From Methanomicrobiales archaeon (lineage in GTDB: Archaea; Halobacteriota; Methanomicrobia; Methanomicrobiales; Methanospirillaceae): a stretch of DNA of 33,629 nt. A program made the translations under genes and the position numbers. Each line of letters begins with the position of its first letter. Positions within the stretch are counted from its first letter, which is position 1. Shown here one piece after another: positions 9,881 to 18,913 of this stretch. The stretch lies in NCBI GenBank assembly GCA_026394765.1, contig JAPKXQ010000034.1, positions 1 through 33,629 of the forward strand. The letters run 5' to 3'. Under the pieces are notes generated by a model. The model was not told the DNA's origin. It was given only the letters and a program-made list of their open reading frames with translations, and did not search any database.

Positions 9881-10506
9881 CTACTCCTCCAATAGTAGAA
9901 CCCCTTCACAGGCTCCCTCACACCGCCACGGATGAGGAGGTCATGAATACGGGAGAAGTCTACCATAAGCAGCCGCATGTCTGACCTCCCCTCATCTCCT
10001 CCTGTCACTTCAACACTACCCGTCCGCCTGGAGAGGACGCCGGTGACCACCTGGTGTGCAGCACTCGCAAGAGGCATGGTATAAGGGAGGACGTCTCCCC
10101 TGGCGATCTGGTAGATGTCAGTCACCACGTCCACGACGAGGCCCCATGCAGCACCTTCAGAATCACGTCCTTTCATCATGATGAGCGTCTGTCCTTCAGC
10201 AGTACTGCGTGGGTAGCCAAAGAGCATGCGGGTGTCGATGATGAGGGTGATCTCGTCTCCTTCCTTTATGCAGCCGAGGAGGAAGGCTGGTGCATCGTAT
10301 ACCTGTATGAGTTGTGCTCTTATCGATTCACTATACTTCATGAATGTTTCAACAGTCCGGGCATCAAAGACAAACGCAGTATCTTGAACTGAGAATATGA
10401 CAATATTGAGAGACCTGTCTCCTTCACCCTCCAGAGGGGACTCGAGGACCTTTCGGAATATTTTAGCCCTCTCCTCGATTGCAGGGGGAAGTTCCGGTGA
10501 TGTCAT
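9877..10506 (-). CDS. divergent CheW-like protein
   Basis: NIVIFSVQDTAFVFDARTVETFMKYSESIRAQLIQVYDAPAFLLGCIKEGDEITLIIDTRMLFG; CheW-like order of strands but divergent. Confidence 0.7.
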   Translation of the reverse strand: MTSPELPPAIEERAKIFRKVLESPLEGEGDRSLNIVIFSVQDTAFVFDARTVETFMKYSESIRAQLIQVYDAPAFLLGCIKEGDEITLIIDTRMLFGYPRSTAEGQTLIMMKGRDSEGAAWGLVVDVVTDIYQIARGDVLPYTMPLASAAHQVVTGVLSRRTGSVEVTGGDEGRSDMRLLMVDFSRIHDLLIRGGVREPVKGFYYWRSR

Positions 10507-10582
10507 AGTAACCTAAGGCGAGAAAGAGGAGATGAGGCAGGGATGGTTAAATATGTTGTTGTGTCTTTCCCGAAAGGGTGAT

Positions 10583-11161
10583 TTATATCTCCTTCTCAAT
10601 GTCTTGGATAATCCGCCGCATATCGATCCAGATGATGATCTGGTCGGCGTCCTTTCCATCGATCTTTACCTTACGGTTGATGATCCCCTTGGCATAGGTG
10701 TTGTCCCGTCTCATCTCTGTCGACTTTGTATCGATCTCATCTTTAGTCACGGTTGAGACATTGAGGACGCGGTCGACAAGGATCCCCATCTTCTTTTTTG
10801 TCATCCGCTCATCGAGGACGATGAACCGCATCTTCTCTTCAAGAACTGATTGGTCTTTCGAGACATTTAGGATCTGGCGGATGTCGATGATTGTCGTTAT
10901 CTCGCGGCGGAGTGAGATAACACCCCTGATATACGTGGGGACATTAGGCATCGAGTTGATCTTGGAGAAAGGCACGATCTCCCTAACATCGAAGAGGTCG
11001 ATGGCATAGAGTTCTCCCCCAAGTACGAACTCAACTACCTTCTCCTGCCCTTGATGTCGCTTACTGGTGGGTGATACTATGTCGACAATGCCCCCGCGAT
11101 CATCGGGGGGTGCGGCCCCAGGCCGGGTATCAGCCTGGGGCTCTTCCTGGAGTGAACGCAT
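10583..11161 (-). CDS. CheW-like chemotaxis coupling protein
   Basis: KVVEFVLGGELYAIDLFDVREIVPFSKINSMPNVPTYIRGVISLRREITTIIDIRQIL is typical CheW sequence. Confidence 0.9.
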   Translation of the reverse strand: MRSLQEEPQADTRPGAAPPDDRGGIVDIVSPTSKRHQGQEKVVEFVLGGELYAIDLFDVREIVPFSKINSMPNVPTYIRGVISLRREITTIIDIRQILNVSKDQSVLEEKMRFIVLDERMTKKKMGILVDRVLNVSTVTKDEIDTKSTEMRRDNTYAKGIINRKVKIDGKDADQIIIWIDMRRIIQDIEKEI

Positions 11162-11174
11162 ACGGGAGGCCCCC

Positions 11175-13031
11175 TTACACCTTGAACCTGCTCATCTCCC
11201 TTGAGAGCCGCTCGATAATGACGTTTACGTTGTTTATCACCTTAGATACCTGGTCTATAGCAGCTGACGCTTCTTCAGTGGCGGCAGCAGAGTCCATCGC
11301 CTCTTTGGCAGTCCCCTGGACCAGGCTGTTCACTTCTGATACACTCGCCGAAATCTCCTCGACCGATGCCGCCTGCTCCTCACTTGCGGCGGCGACCTCT
11401 CCCATGTGACCGCTGATCTCTTCGACAGAACGGACGATCTTGTTAAAGACTATAAGGGACTCTGATACTGCAGCCCCACCCGCCTTAACTTCAGATGTCG
11501 CCTGTCCCATAGCACTGGCAGCCCGCTCAGTACTCTTCTGAAGCCTCCCGATGATCCCGGCTATGTTCTCAGCAGATGCCTGGGACTCCTGGGCAAGGGT
11601 CTTGACCTCGTTGGCAACGACGGCAAACCCAAGACCTGCGTCACCCGCTCTCGCGGCTTCGATAGCCGCGTTGAGTGCGAGCATGTTGGTCTGGTCAGCG
11701 ATGTCAGAGATGAGCCCGACTATCTTTCCAATCTCCTCCATCTGCTGCTTAACCTCGTTGATGATGACCTCCACGTCCCCGGCAGACTTGGTGATGCTCC
11801 CCATGCCGTGCTCAGCTTTCTGGGCAAGTTCTGCACCATTCTTCGAGAGCGTATTTGCAACTCCAGTCAGCTTCGAGATCGACTCGGTCTTGGTGGCGAC
11901 CTCCTGGACCGACTTGGAGAGGTCATCGATCGCACGCATGATCTGGCTCATCCCTGTACTGCTCCGCTCGGCGTTCCCGCTCACGATCCCTGAGCTCTTT
12001 GCTAGGGTGGCAGCGCCCGAGGTAATCTCCTCGGCACTCGCGTTCGCCTCCTCGGCGTTCCCTGCAAGTTCCCGTACCTGCTCGTTCACAATCTTTATCG
12101 CTGCTGAAACCTGGTTACCGATGTTTGCAAGGGCGGTCCGGAACTTAATGTAATCTCCTTCGAGCTTGACCTGATCGCTGATACGGGCTGTGAAGTCCCC
12201 CTTCGCAAGTTCGTTGGAGGTAACAAGGATAGGCTCGAGGATGCTGTTCTGGAAGTTCTCGGCAAACTGATCCATTGCACCGGAGAGGGCCCCGATCTCG
12301 TCCTTTCTGTTCATCTTGAGCCTTGTTCCAAGCGACCCGCGACCGATGTCACTCATCATGGCTATGACTGCAGCGAGAGGGCCGGTGATGCTCCGTGTCA
12401 GAATGACCGCAAGTGCCATGGCAATGATGATCCCGACGACTGTGGCTAAGATCATCATGAGCGAAGCATTTGCGAAGAATGCGTCATTGTTGTCACTGAG
12501 GATCTTTGCCTCTCGGGTATTGATCGCATCCATCGCCGCTACTGCTTCAACTGCCGCTGCTCGTGCGGTAAGGAGAGAGGATCCCTTTGCCAGCGCAGCA
12601 TCGACCGCTGCTTTGTCATTCGCTTTTGCTGCTGCAAAAAAGGTAGTCAACTCCCGCTTGACTATTGGGTAGTTGTCATTGAACTTCTTCAATTCCGTGG
12701 CCTCTTCAGAGGTGAGAGCGGTTGCACTGTATGATGCGAGTTTGTCTTCCAGATCTTTGTAGAGCGAGGGAAGAGCTGCATCAATCTCTCCTCTAGACTC
12801 TGGTGCATAGGCATACTGATATGCATCTGCTCTCAGAATCTGGAGAACACTATCGATCTTGCTCATCTGAGAGATAGGGAGCAACCGGTCCTGATACATC
12901 TCCGTGTCTTTGGTATTGATCGTATTCATGTTGGAATAACCAATCCAAGCCACGACGATCATGATTAATACAACCACTAGGAAACTGCCAATCAACTTCT
13001 TACCGAGCGGTATGTTGTCTAGAAATGACAT
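11175..13031 (-). CDS. methyl-accepting chemotaxis protein
   Basis: Two TM segments, HAMP-like RSITGPLAAVIAMMSDIGRG, and signalling hairpin ISDIADQTNMLALNAAIEAARAGDAGLGFAVVANEVKTLAQES. Confidence 0.95.
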   Translation of the reverse strand: MSFLDNIPLGKKLIGSFLVVVLIMIVVAWIGYSNMNTINTKDTEMYQDRLLPISQMSKIDSVLQILRADAYQYAYAPESRGEIDAALPSLYKDLEDKLASYSATALTSEEATELKKFNDNYPIVKRELTTFFAAAKANDKAAVDAALAKGSSLLTARAAAVEAVAAMDAINTREAKILSDNNDAFFANASLMMILATVVGIIIAMALAVILTRSITGPLAAVIAMMSDIGRGSLGTRLKMNRKDEIGALSGAMDQFAENFQNSILEPILVTSNELAKGDFTARISDQVKLEGDYIKFRTALANIGNQVSAAIKIVNEQVRELAGNAEEANASAEEITSGAATLAKSSGIVSGNAERSSTGMSQIMRAIDDLSKSVQEVATKTESISKLTGVANTLSKNGAELAQKAEHGMGSITKSAGDVEVIINEVKQQMEEIGKIVGLISDIADQTNMLALNAAIEAARAGDAGLGFAVVANEVKTLAQESQASAENIAGIIGRLQKSTERAASAMGQATSEVKAGGAAVSESLIVFNKIVRSVEEISGHMGEVAAASEEQAASVEEISASVSEVNSLVQGTAKEAMDSAAATEEASAAIDQVSKVINNVNVIIERLSREMSRFKV

Positions 13032-13142
13032 TTTGCATTAAACTCCTATTAAGGTGGAGTCGTTCTTGAGGAAGATAAAGGTTTTCTAAAATAATAATGA
13101 TTAATAATGGAAGATAGCATATTCTTTCCACTTTCCACTAAA

Positions 13143-13162
13143 GATCTTAAATCTTTAAGATC
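13143..13162. promoter_or_regulatory. perfect 9-bp inverted repeat upstream of the MCP/CheW genes (candidate operator)
   Basis: gatcttaaa-tc-tttaagatc, about 110 bp upstream of the MCP start codon. Confidence 0.35.
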
Positions 13163-14894
13163 GTTTAGATGTTGTATTGGGCGATTTGGCAGGAGAATGA
13201 TGAAGAATTGTCAGGTTGTGTGATGCTCCAAGATCCCCTTCATTTTTCCAGATCGGTTATTACGAGTTCCGGTGTTTTTCCGATTCTTTTGACCCGAAGA
13301 ATCATCCCGACATGTTCTTCTCCCTCTCAAGGAACAGTTTGCTTGGCACGGAGACATTGAGATTATCCTTTCCCAGCAACCTCTTCATTGCTTACTGGAC
13401 CAAAATATCCGTGAGGCCGACAATCGCTCAAGAATTTTCCGTATCTCTTTGCGGTAAATTTTTTGGTCTTTCCTAGGAAGATCCGACCAAGTTCAAGCTA
13501 GTATGGCTCGTCATCGATGTAGAGGTGGGAGAGCATTAAAGCCAATCTGAATGAGACTCTCTCACGATATGCTTTAACTTTGCGATGCGGAAGTGCCTGT
13601 GCCACCGTGGGTCAGGAGAGGGTGCCGTGACACGATCCTTGTGGGATATTATGGACAGAGGGCATGCACCCTGGTTTCAGCCGCCGAGTAAATCGCACCT
13701 GTCACATCAGCTCAAGAATCAATCGGGATCGAACTGACCTCATCAGACGGGGTATATGAGATGATTGGCATCTTTATCAGATCAAACTACCTTTAAGATC
13801 TTGGAAGGCTTAAAACTACCCCCATAGGGGAATAGTGATGGCCCCATGCAAGAGGGGAAAGAATCATTCAATCTACCCCTCCCCAGCCTGGTGGTCTCCC
13901 CCTCACTCCTACCCAGTCAAAGGGGAGAGGCCCCCAATACCAAAGCCCATCTACTATCTCTATATTTTGGCCCTTTTCCTGCTTACCTGGTGCTGGTCCT
14001 GCAATCAGTCCAACCTAATAAGGGTTCATGTACCAGGATACAAAGAGTCTTCCTCTTTACTGGACGGATTTCGGGCACAGTAACTAACGAACTGGGCGAT
14101 ATTGAATGGGCGGTGAGTATGAAGAGTTGCAACCGGGAAAGAAGAATTGATCCCGCTGGCATCTACCAGTAAAAGTCTCACGGGGGGCTGATAGCGGGAA
14201 TCAAACCAGAAGGCGTTTCATCTTCAGCCTTTGCCCCAATTCAGGAGTAAAAGAGGGCTCATCTTATCTTCCCAGTCCCTATTTGCTATGTCGCGAACGC
14301 AGCAGCGGGACCCCCAATTCAGTAATTGTACATTAGTACGATTGTGTTATATATCTCAATACTCATATATCATCACTGTTTACTCTAATTAGTGGAACAG
14401 TACTTCCGGAGACATTTCGCTGCACTTAACCCGCACATTGTCGTGGAGTCGATCAGTCCAAGAAACATCAAAGGAAGGAGATTCCGGTATGTACTGGAAT
14501 AGAGTGGGGATGAGTTGGAGTGGAGGGGGCTCTCTTTCGGACTTTGTAGATAATGCAGAGAGATCTCGATGACAGGGCGATCTGCATTTGGTTTCAATGC
14601 ACTTTAACGGGAACACAGGCGGGTCCTTGGGTTTTATCGATATTGGTCTTCCGGGCAGGGACCTTCTACGAAAAGAGGTAAGTCCACCCAACCTTTCATT
14701 GGTTGTTCACTGGACTTCTCAGTACAATTTGGAGCCAATGAGTGCTATTACAAGAGGTGTTGTAACTCCTGGCCAGGAAGTCCAAGAAAAACATTGACAA
14801 AAGACAACCCTCTAGACAGAAAGTAATCATGAAGAAACCTTTATCGCTCTGCGCCATAGATGAAGGAGCAGGTTATACCTCTCAGGAAGACTGT

Positions 14895-15113
14895 ATGGAA
14901 GATGATAAAGTTTCGATCCATATCCCCTCATCCCTCTTCGCTCGCCTCACCACCCATGTCGATGACATGGGTTATGACTCGGTCGAGGAGTTCGTCACAA
15001 TCCTAATAGAAGAAGCGTTGATTGGACCATCTCCATCTCTGGACCCGGGCATCGCATCTGGGGAGACTGAAGAGATCCGACGGCGACTGAGGAATCTGGG
15101 GTACTTTGAGTGA
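14895..15113 (+). CDS. small ribbon-helix-helix (CopG-like) protein
   Basis: Internal ATG of ORF 14829..15113: MEDDKVSIHIPSSLFARLTTHVDDMGYDSVEEFVTILIEEAL..., ending EEIRRRLRNLGYFE. Confidence 0.6.
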   Translation: MEDDKVSIHIPSSLFARLTTHVDDMGYDSVEEFVTILIEEALIGPSPSLDPGIASGETEEIRRRLRNLGYFE

Positions 15114-15189
15114 GGGAATAGCACCCGATTTTCAACCCTGGATAAGACCCTCTACTTTTATCATGGAATACACTAACCTCATGTAATCA

Positions 15190-15810
15190 ATGTTTGATGG
15201 TGTGTCAGAGGCCCGAATCCTCGACCTCCTGGGAAACAGGAACCGTCGTCGCATCCTGGCCCTCCTGAAACACAAGCCCTGTTTTGTCACAGAGATCTCA
15301 GACCGTCTGGAGATCAGCCCAAAGGCTGTGATCGAGCACCTCCATATGATGGAGCGGGAGGAGATCCTCTCCTTCAGGCGGGACGACCGGCGGCGGAAGT
15401 ATTACTACCTTGCCAACGACATCAGCATAAGCATCAGGCTCACCAGGCAGGAGACCGCCCCACATACCGATCACCTGGGAGAGTTACCTGCGCTCCTTGC
15501 CAACCTCTCCCGTCTGACCCAGATGGTGAGAGCCCGCGAAGAGATCGCAGACGCAGTCGGCCAGCTCGATGCAAGCATAGACGATCTCATAAGAAACGTT
15601 ATGCGGAAGAACCGCACTATCATCGGCGGAGACGAAGGCATGAATGTCACCTTCGCCCTTGCTCACGGCGACCTGACCTGCGAGGAGATTGGTATGCTGA
15701 CCGGCCTTCCACCCGACGTCCTGGACCATACCCTAAATGTCCTTGCCGGAAGGAAGATTATTGAGAAGGACGAAGAGAGGTACAGACTCCGGGACGCCCA
15801 TGCCACCTGA
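15190..15810 (+). CDS. ArsR-family winged-HTH transcriptional regulator
   Basis: ILDLLGNRNRRRILALLKHKPCFVTEISDRLEISPKAVIEHLHMMEREEILSFRRDDRRRKYYYL. Confidence 0.87.
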   Translation: MFDGVSEARILDLLGNRNRRRILALLKHKPCFVTEISDRLEISPKAVIEHLHMMEREEILSFRRDDRRRKYYYLANDISISIRLTRQETAPHTDHLGELPALLANLSRLTQMVRAREEIADAVGQLDASIDDLIRNVMRKNRTIIGGDEGMNVTFALAHGDLTCEEIGMLTGLPPDVLDHTLNVLAGRKIIEKDEERYRLRDAHAT

Positions 15811-16213
15811 ACCTACCGACGAATTTATGGAGAAGATCTCAAAGATCATCGAGGAGATAGTGAAAAACCTCCCTGATCATGAGAACGCCCATATCATGGG
15901 GTGCGCGATCATCACCGGCGGGCCCATCGATCCGGGTAGTTTCAGGATGCCAAATATACCCCATAAAGATGCAATTCCGTACGAGCTCCTGGAGGGGGAG
16001 GACAGGTTCTACCTCACCTTCACACTTCCCCCTAATCTCAATTCTGCCCCGGATATCGACATAAGGACTGATGGGGTCTCCCTCAGAATTGGAGAGCGTG
16101 AGACCACGATCCCTCTTGAGCGGACGGTCGATATCATTCACAGTTACTACTCTATCCGCCACAATGTGGTAGACATCGTCCTGAAAAAGGCGATGATCCG
16201 GCAGGTCATGTAA
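15800..16213 (+). CDS. Hsp20/alpha-crystallin-like protein
   Basis: ATG at 15800 overlaps the upstream stop. GEDRFYLTFTLPPNLNSAPDIDIRTDGVSLRIGERETTIPLERTVDIIHSYYSIRHNVVDIVLKK resembles a small heat shock protein core. Confidence 0.65.
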   Translation: MPPEPTDEFMEKISKIIEEIVKNLPDHENAHIMGCAIITGGPIDPGSFRMPNIPHKDAIPYELLEGEDRFYLTFTLPPNLNSAPDIDIRTDGVSLRIGERETTIPLERTVDIIHSYYSIRHNVVDIVLKKAMIRQVM

Positions 16214-16252
16214 GTTTCCCTTAAGTGCCCACCTCTCCAGGAGAGAGGGTGT

Positions 16253-18913
16253 TTATGCCTCTCCGGGGTCTGCCATGGCCTCCCCTGCCATCCACCCTGT
16301 GATTCCCTGGCGTCGCGGGTTATACTCCTTAAACTGATGGAGCGAGACTGTGAGGTCTCGGGTAAACGCGAAGTAACCGACCTGGGTACTCCTGCAGAGC
16401 TTAAATGCCATGTCCATCAAACCTCGAGGGTCGGGTCGAGCCTCACCAAGCCATATATGGAAGATATTGCCCCCGTCGACTATGGGAAAAAAGACGTGCT
16501 CGATCTCTATCCTTTTTGCAAGGGAGATCCTGGCCCCGGGCGCTACATGCGTCCCATTCGTGTAGTAAATGGGGAGGTCACGTGTAGATCCTATCATCTC
16601 CAATGCCCTGGAGAGGTCTCCCTTGATGAGCCGCATGGCAGAGTCCCGGAATCCCCTGTTGAGTAGGTCTGAAACTGCAAATCTCTGACCTGTCGTCTCG
16701 GCAGGAGTCCGTGCAAGGGCGATCTCCATCCCGTAACGAGCTGATAGATCTTTTGCATGGCGCTCCATCTCAGACATAGCCCTGACTGCGAGCTTAAACG
16801 CCTTATTCGATTCATGGAGCTGAGCACCGGTATGGTGCTGCACCATCTCGTTCACTCCTACCACCCCGATGGTGTAGACGAGGCCCTTAATATCGACAGC
16901 AGCTGCACCCCGTTCCCCGGTGACCGGGTCACGCGGACGCTGCTGTGCAAACGGCATCCGGAAGTGAGCCTGAATAAGTTCCATCCACCTCCGTTTGATG
17001 ATAAAGACTTCTATTGCAATGTCCATTAAGAGACAGAGCTCGGCAAAGAGCCGTTCGTCAGATCCTTCGGCACGGTACGCAGCACGGGGGCAGTTGACCG
17101 AGACGACCTGCCATGAGCCCATTGAGAAGTGCATCCCATCTTTGAAGAGAAGTTTCTCGTCAAAGCCCGCGTCCTCGTCAGCGAGTGAGGAAAATTGATA
17201 AGCGCAGCACTGGTAGCACGAGATACCTTTCCCGGCACCTCGATATCCAGGCATCTGATTGTCATAGTAGGGAGTCCCGAACTTGGAGGCTAAGGAAAAG
17301 GTCATCAGGTAGAGATCGCGGTACGTAGGGAGGTCGGGGTTGGCCCGGTTGAATTCATCATCCTCGTGCATGAAGTCGGGCTCGATGCTGATCTCGGGCT
17401 TGGGAAAGCTGAAGGGCTTGCCCCAGTAGTCCCCCTCCATCATAACCTCCATGAGGGCTTTGAAGAGGAGGCGGACCTCACGCTCGAACTCCTGGTAGGT
17501 CCTCAGCGGTGCCATGATACCGTCCCATACTCGCCCCTTATAAACTACGGGCTTGTCCTTCCAAAGCAATGGGACCCCCGGACTGAGCTGGACCGAAGAG
17601 AAGACGAGCTGGCCTCCTCGTGCCACCATCATCTGGGTCATCTCGTACACAAACATCTGCATCAGCTGCCGGATCACGTCGTACGAGACTCCCTCAAAGA
17701 AGGGTGCCATGAAGGTGAGGAAGTTGTAGTAGCCCTGTCCACCGGCAAAGTTGGTCTGGGCGCTCCCAAGGGCCTTTACTGCATGGAGGACCGCGACCTC
17801 TGGGCGCATTGCGGGTCCGGCGACTGAAGCCCTTGTCCCGTTCCCATCTGGCATCAGACCATAGTAGAAGAAGTAGCGGAGGTCCCAGTCCTGGCAGTTG
17901 TGTACGACTAGGCCTCCTGCTGCATAAAACATGTGGTCCCACTCATCACTCCCTTCGAGGAAGAGGTCGTACACATAGGGGCCCGATGGAGTGGCAGGAG
18001 ATAGAGCAACGACGGTCTCGCTCTTGGAACAGTCCGGGTCTGGTACAGTAACCGGCTGCGAATAGAGCTCATCACCTAAAGCGATCTCTTCGGTGCGGAG
18101 AATTCCGCGACCCTTGACTGGTATGCGATGGTCCTTTGTTGCCAGAAGAGTCTTATCACCTGATGTCTGCACCAAAAGGACCTCATTAGCACCCACCCTC
18201 CGGCGTGTGCCTTTCAGGACTCTCCGATACCCCCTGGGACCGAGGACTGCGAGATCATCAGGCTGGAGCGTATCGCTGTCAAAGGAAAGACCATCAAGAC
18301 GTATCACCCTGACTGCCCCCAACTCCCGACAGGTCACGGTAGTACTACCATCCAGGCAGAATGGCCGGGTGCCAAAGTATTCCAAATCATGGATATGAAG
18401 GTCGCCAAAGAGGTGGTGGTCAGCGAGGTGAGGGGGGAGCTGGAGGAGGTACTGCTCCTTGCTGATCTTATCGGCCTTCTTTTTGTGGGATGTCTCGGCA
18501 TTGTCCTGGAGATTTGCATTGTCCTTGGCCTCGAACCCCCTGCCGACATCGATCAGATGGGCGTCGTACACCGGGGTCCCGACCCGTGTGCAGACATTAC
18601 GGTACTGGATCATCCCACGCTCCAGAAGCGTAATGTTCACGATCTCACGAATAAGGGGGCCGGAGAGAGAGGAGAGACCAAGGGTGAGGATCCGGCGCTC
18701 GACTGCTGTTGCGATCTCCTGAGCGAGGTCCTCCCCTGCACCCTCATACCCATAGAAGATCTGGACAAGTTTTGTCTCCTGGACGATCTGGCGGACTATC
18801 CTGGCACGGTCCCATTCCACGATATGGCCATCAGTTGTCCTCACCGGGGGCATCGGAGCGACAAAGACTCCGTCCAGGGTCGTCTGCCAAGTCGAGGTCT
18901 TCATTGGGATCAC
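16253..18913 (-). CDS. nrdD: anaerobic (class III) ribonucleoside-triphosphate reductase, intein-containing
   Basis: ATP-cone-like N-terminus (DGHIVEWDRARIVRQIVQETKL). GDLHIHDLEYFGTRPF, then after the intein CQDWDLRYFFYYGL. Also ISCYQCCAYQF and GGNIFHIWLGEARPD. Confidence 0.9.
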   Translation of the reverse strand: MIPMKTSTWQTTLDGVFVAPMPPVRTTDGHIVEWDRARIVRQIVQETKLVQIFYGYEGAGEDLAQEIATAVERRILTLGLSSLSGPLIREIVNITLLERGMIQYRNVCTRVGTPVYDAHLIDVGRGFEAKDNANLQDNAETSHKKKADKISKEQYLLQLPPHLADHHLFGDLHIHDLEYFGTRPFCLDGSTTVTCRELGAVRVIRLDGLSFDSDTLQPDDLAVLGPRGYRRVLKGTRRRVGANEVLLVQTSGDKTLLATKDHRIPVKGRGILRTEEIALGDELYSQPVTVPDPDCSKSETVVALSPATPSGPYVYDLFLEGSDEWDHMFYAAGGLVVHNCQDWDLRYFFYYGLMPDGNGTRASVAGPAMRPEVAVLHAVKALGSAQTNFAGGQGYYNFLTFMAPFFEGVSYDVIRQLMQMFVYEMTQMMVARGGQLVFSSVQLSPGVPLLWKDKPVVYKGRVWDGIMAPLRTYQEFEREVRLLFKALMEVMMEGDYWGKPFSFPKPEISIEPDFMHEDDEFNRANPDLPTYRDLYLMTFSLASKFGTPYYDNQMPGYRGAGKGISCYQCCAYQFSSLADEDAGFDEKLLFKDGMHFSMGSWQVVSVNCPRAAYRAEGSDERLFAELCLLMDIAIEVFIIKRRWMELIQAHFRMPFAQQRPRDPVTGERGAAAVDIKGLVYTIGVVGVNEMVQHHTGAQLHESNKAFKLAVRAMSEMERHAKDLSARYGMEIALARTPAETTGQRFAVSDLLNRGFRDSAMRLIKGDLSRALEMIGSTRDLPIYYTNGTHVAPGARISLAKRIEIEHVFFPIVDGGNIFHIWLGEARPDPRGLMDMAFKLCRSTQVGYFAFTRDLTVSLHQFKEYNPRRQGITGWMAGEAMADPGEA
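17897..18358 (-). other. 154-aa mini-intein inside NrdD
   Basis: Begins CLDGSTTVTC (splicing block A-like); GDKTLLATKDHRIPV (block B, TxxH); YVYDLFLEGSDEWDHMFYAAGGLVVHN followed by extein Cys (blocks F/G, HN|C). No LAGLIDADG endonuclease segment. Confidence 0.9.

Noticed and set aside
11551-12153. 200-aa plus-strand ORF
   Set aside because: Antisense to the MCP coiled coil; Ala/Ser-rich shadow ORF without family features.
13835-14172. overlapping plus-strand ORFs of 82 and 108 aa
   Set aside because: No coding-like composition, no family resemblance, and two mutually exclusive frames.
14392-14540. possible pyrrolysine-style TAG readthrough joining VEQYFRR...RYVLE to SGDELEWRGLSFGLCR
   Set aside because: A second stop (TAA) follows after 16 codons. 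There is no other evidence for Pyl decoding, and simple decay explains it better.
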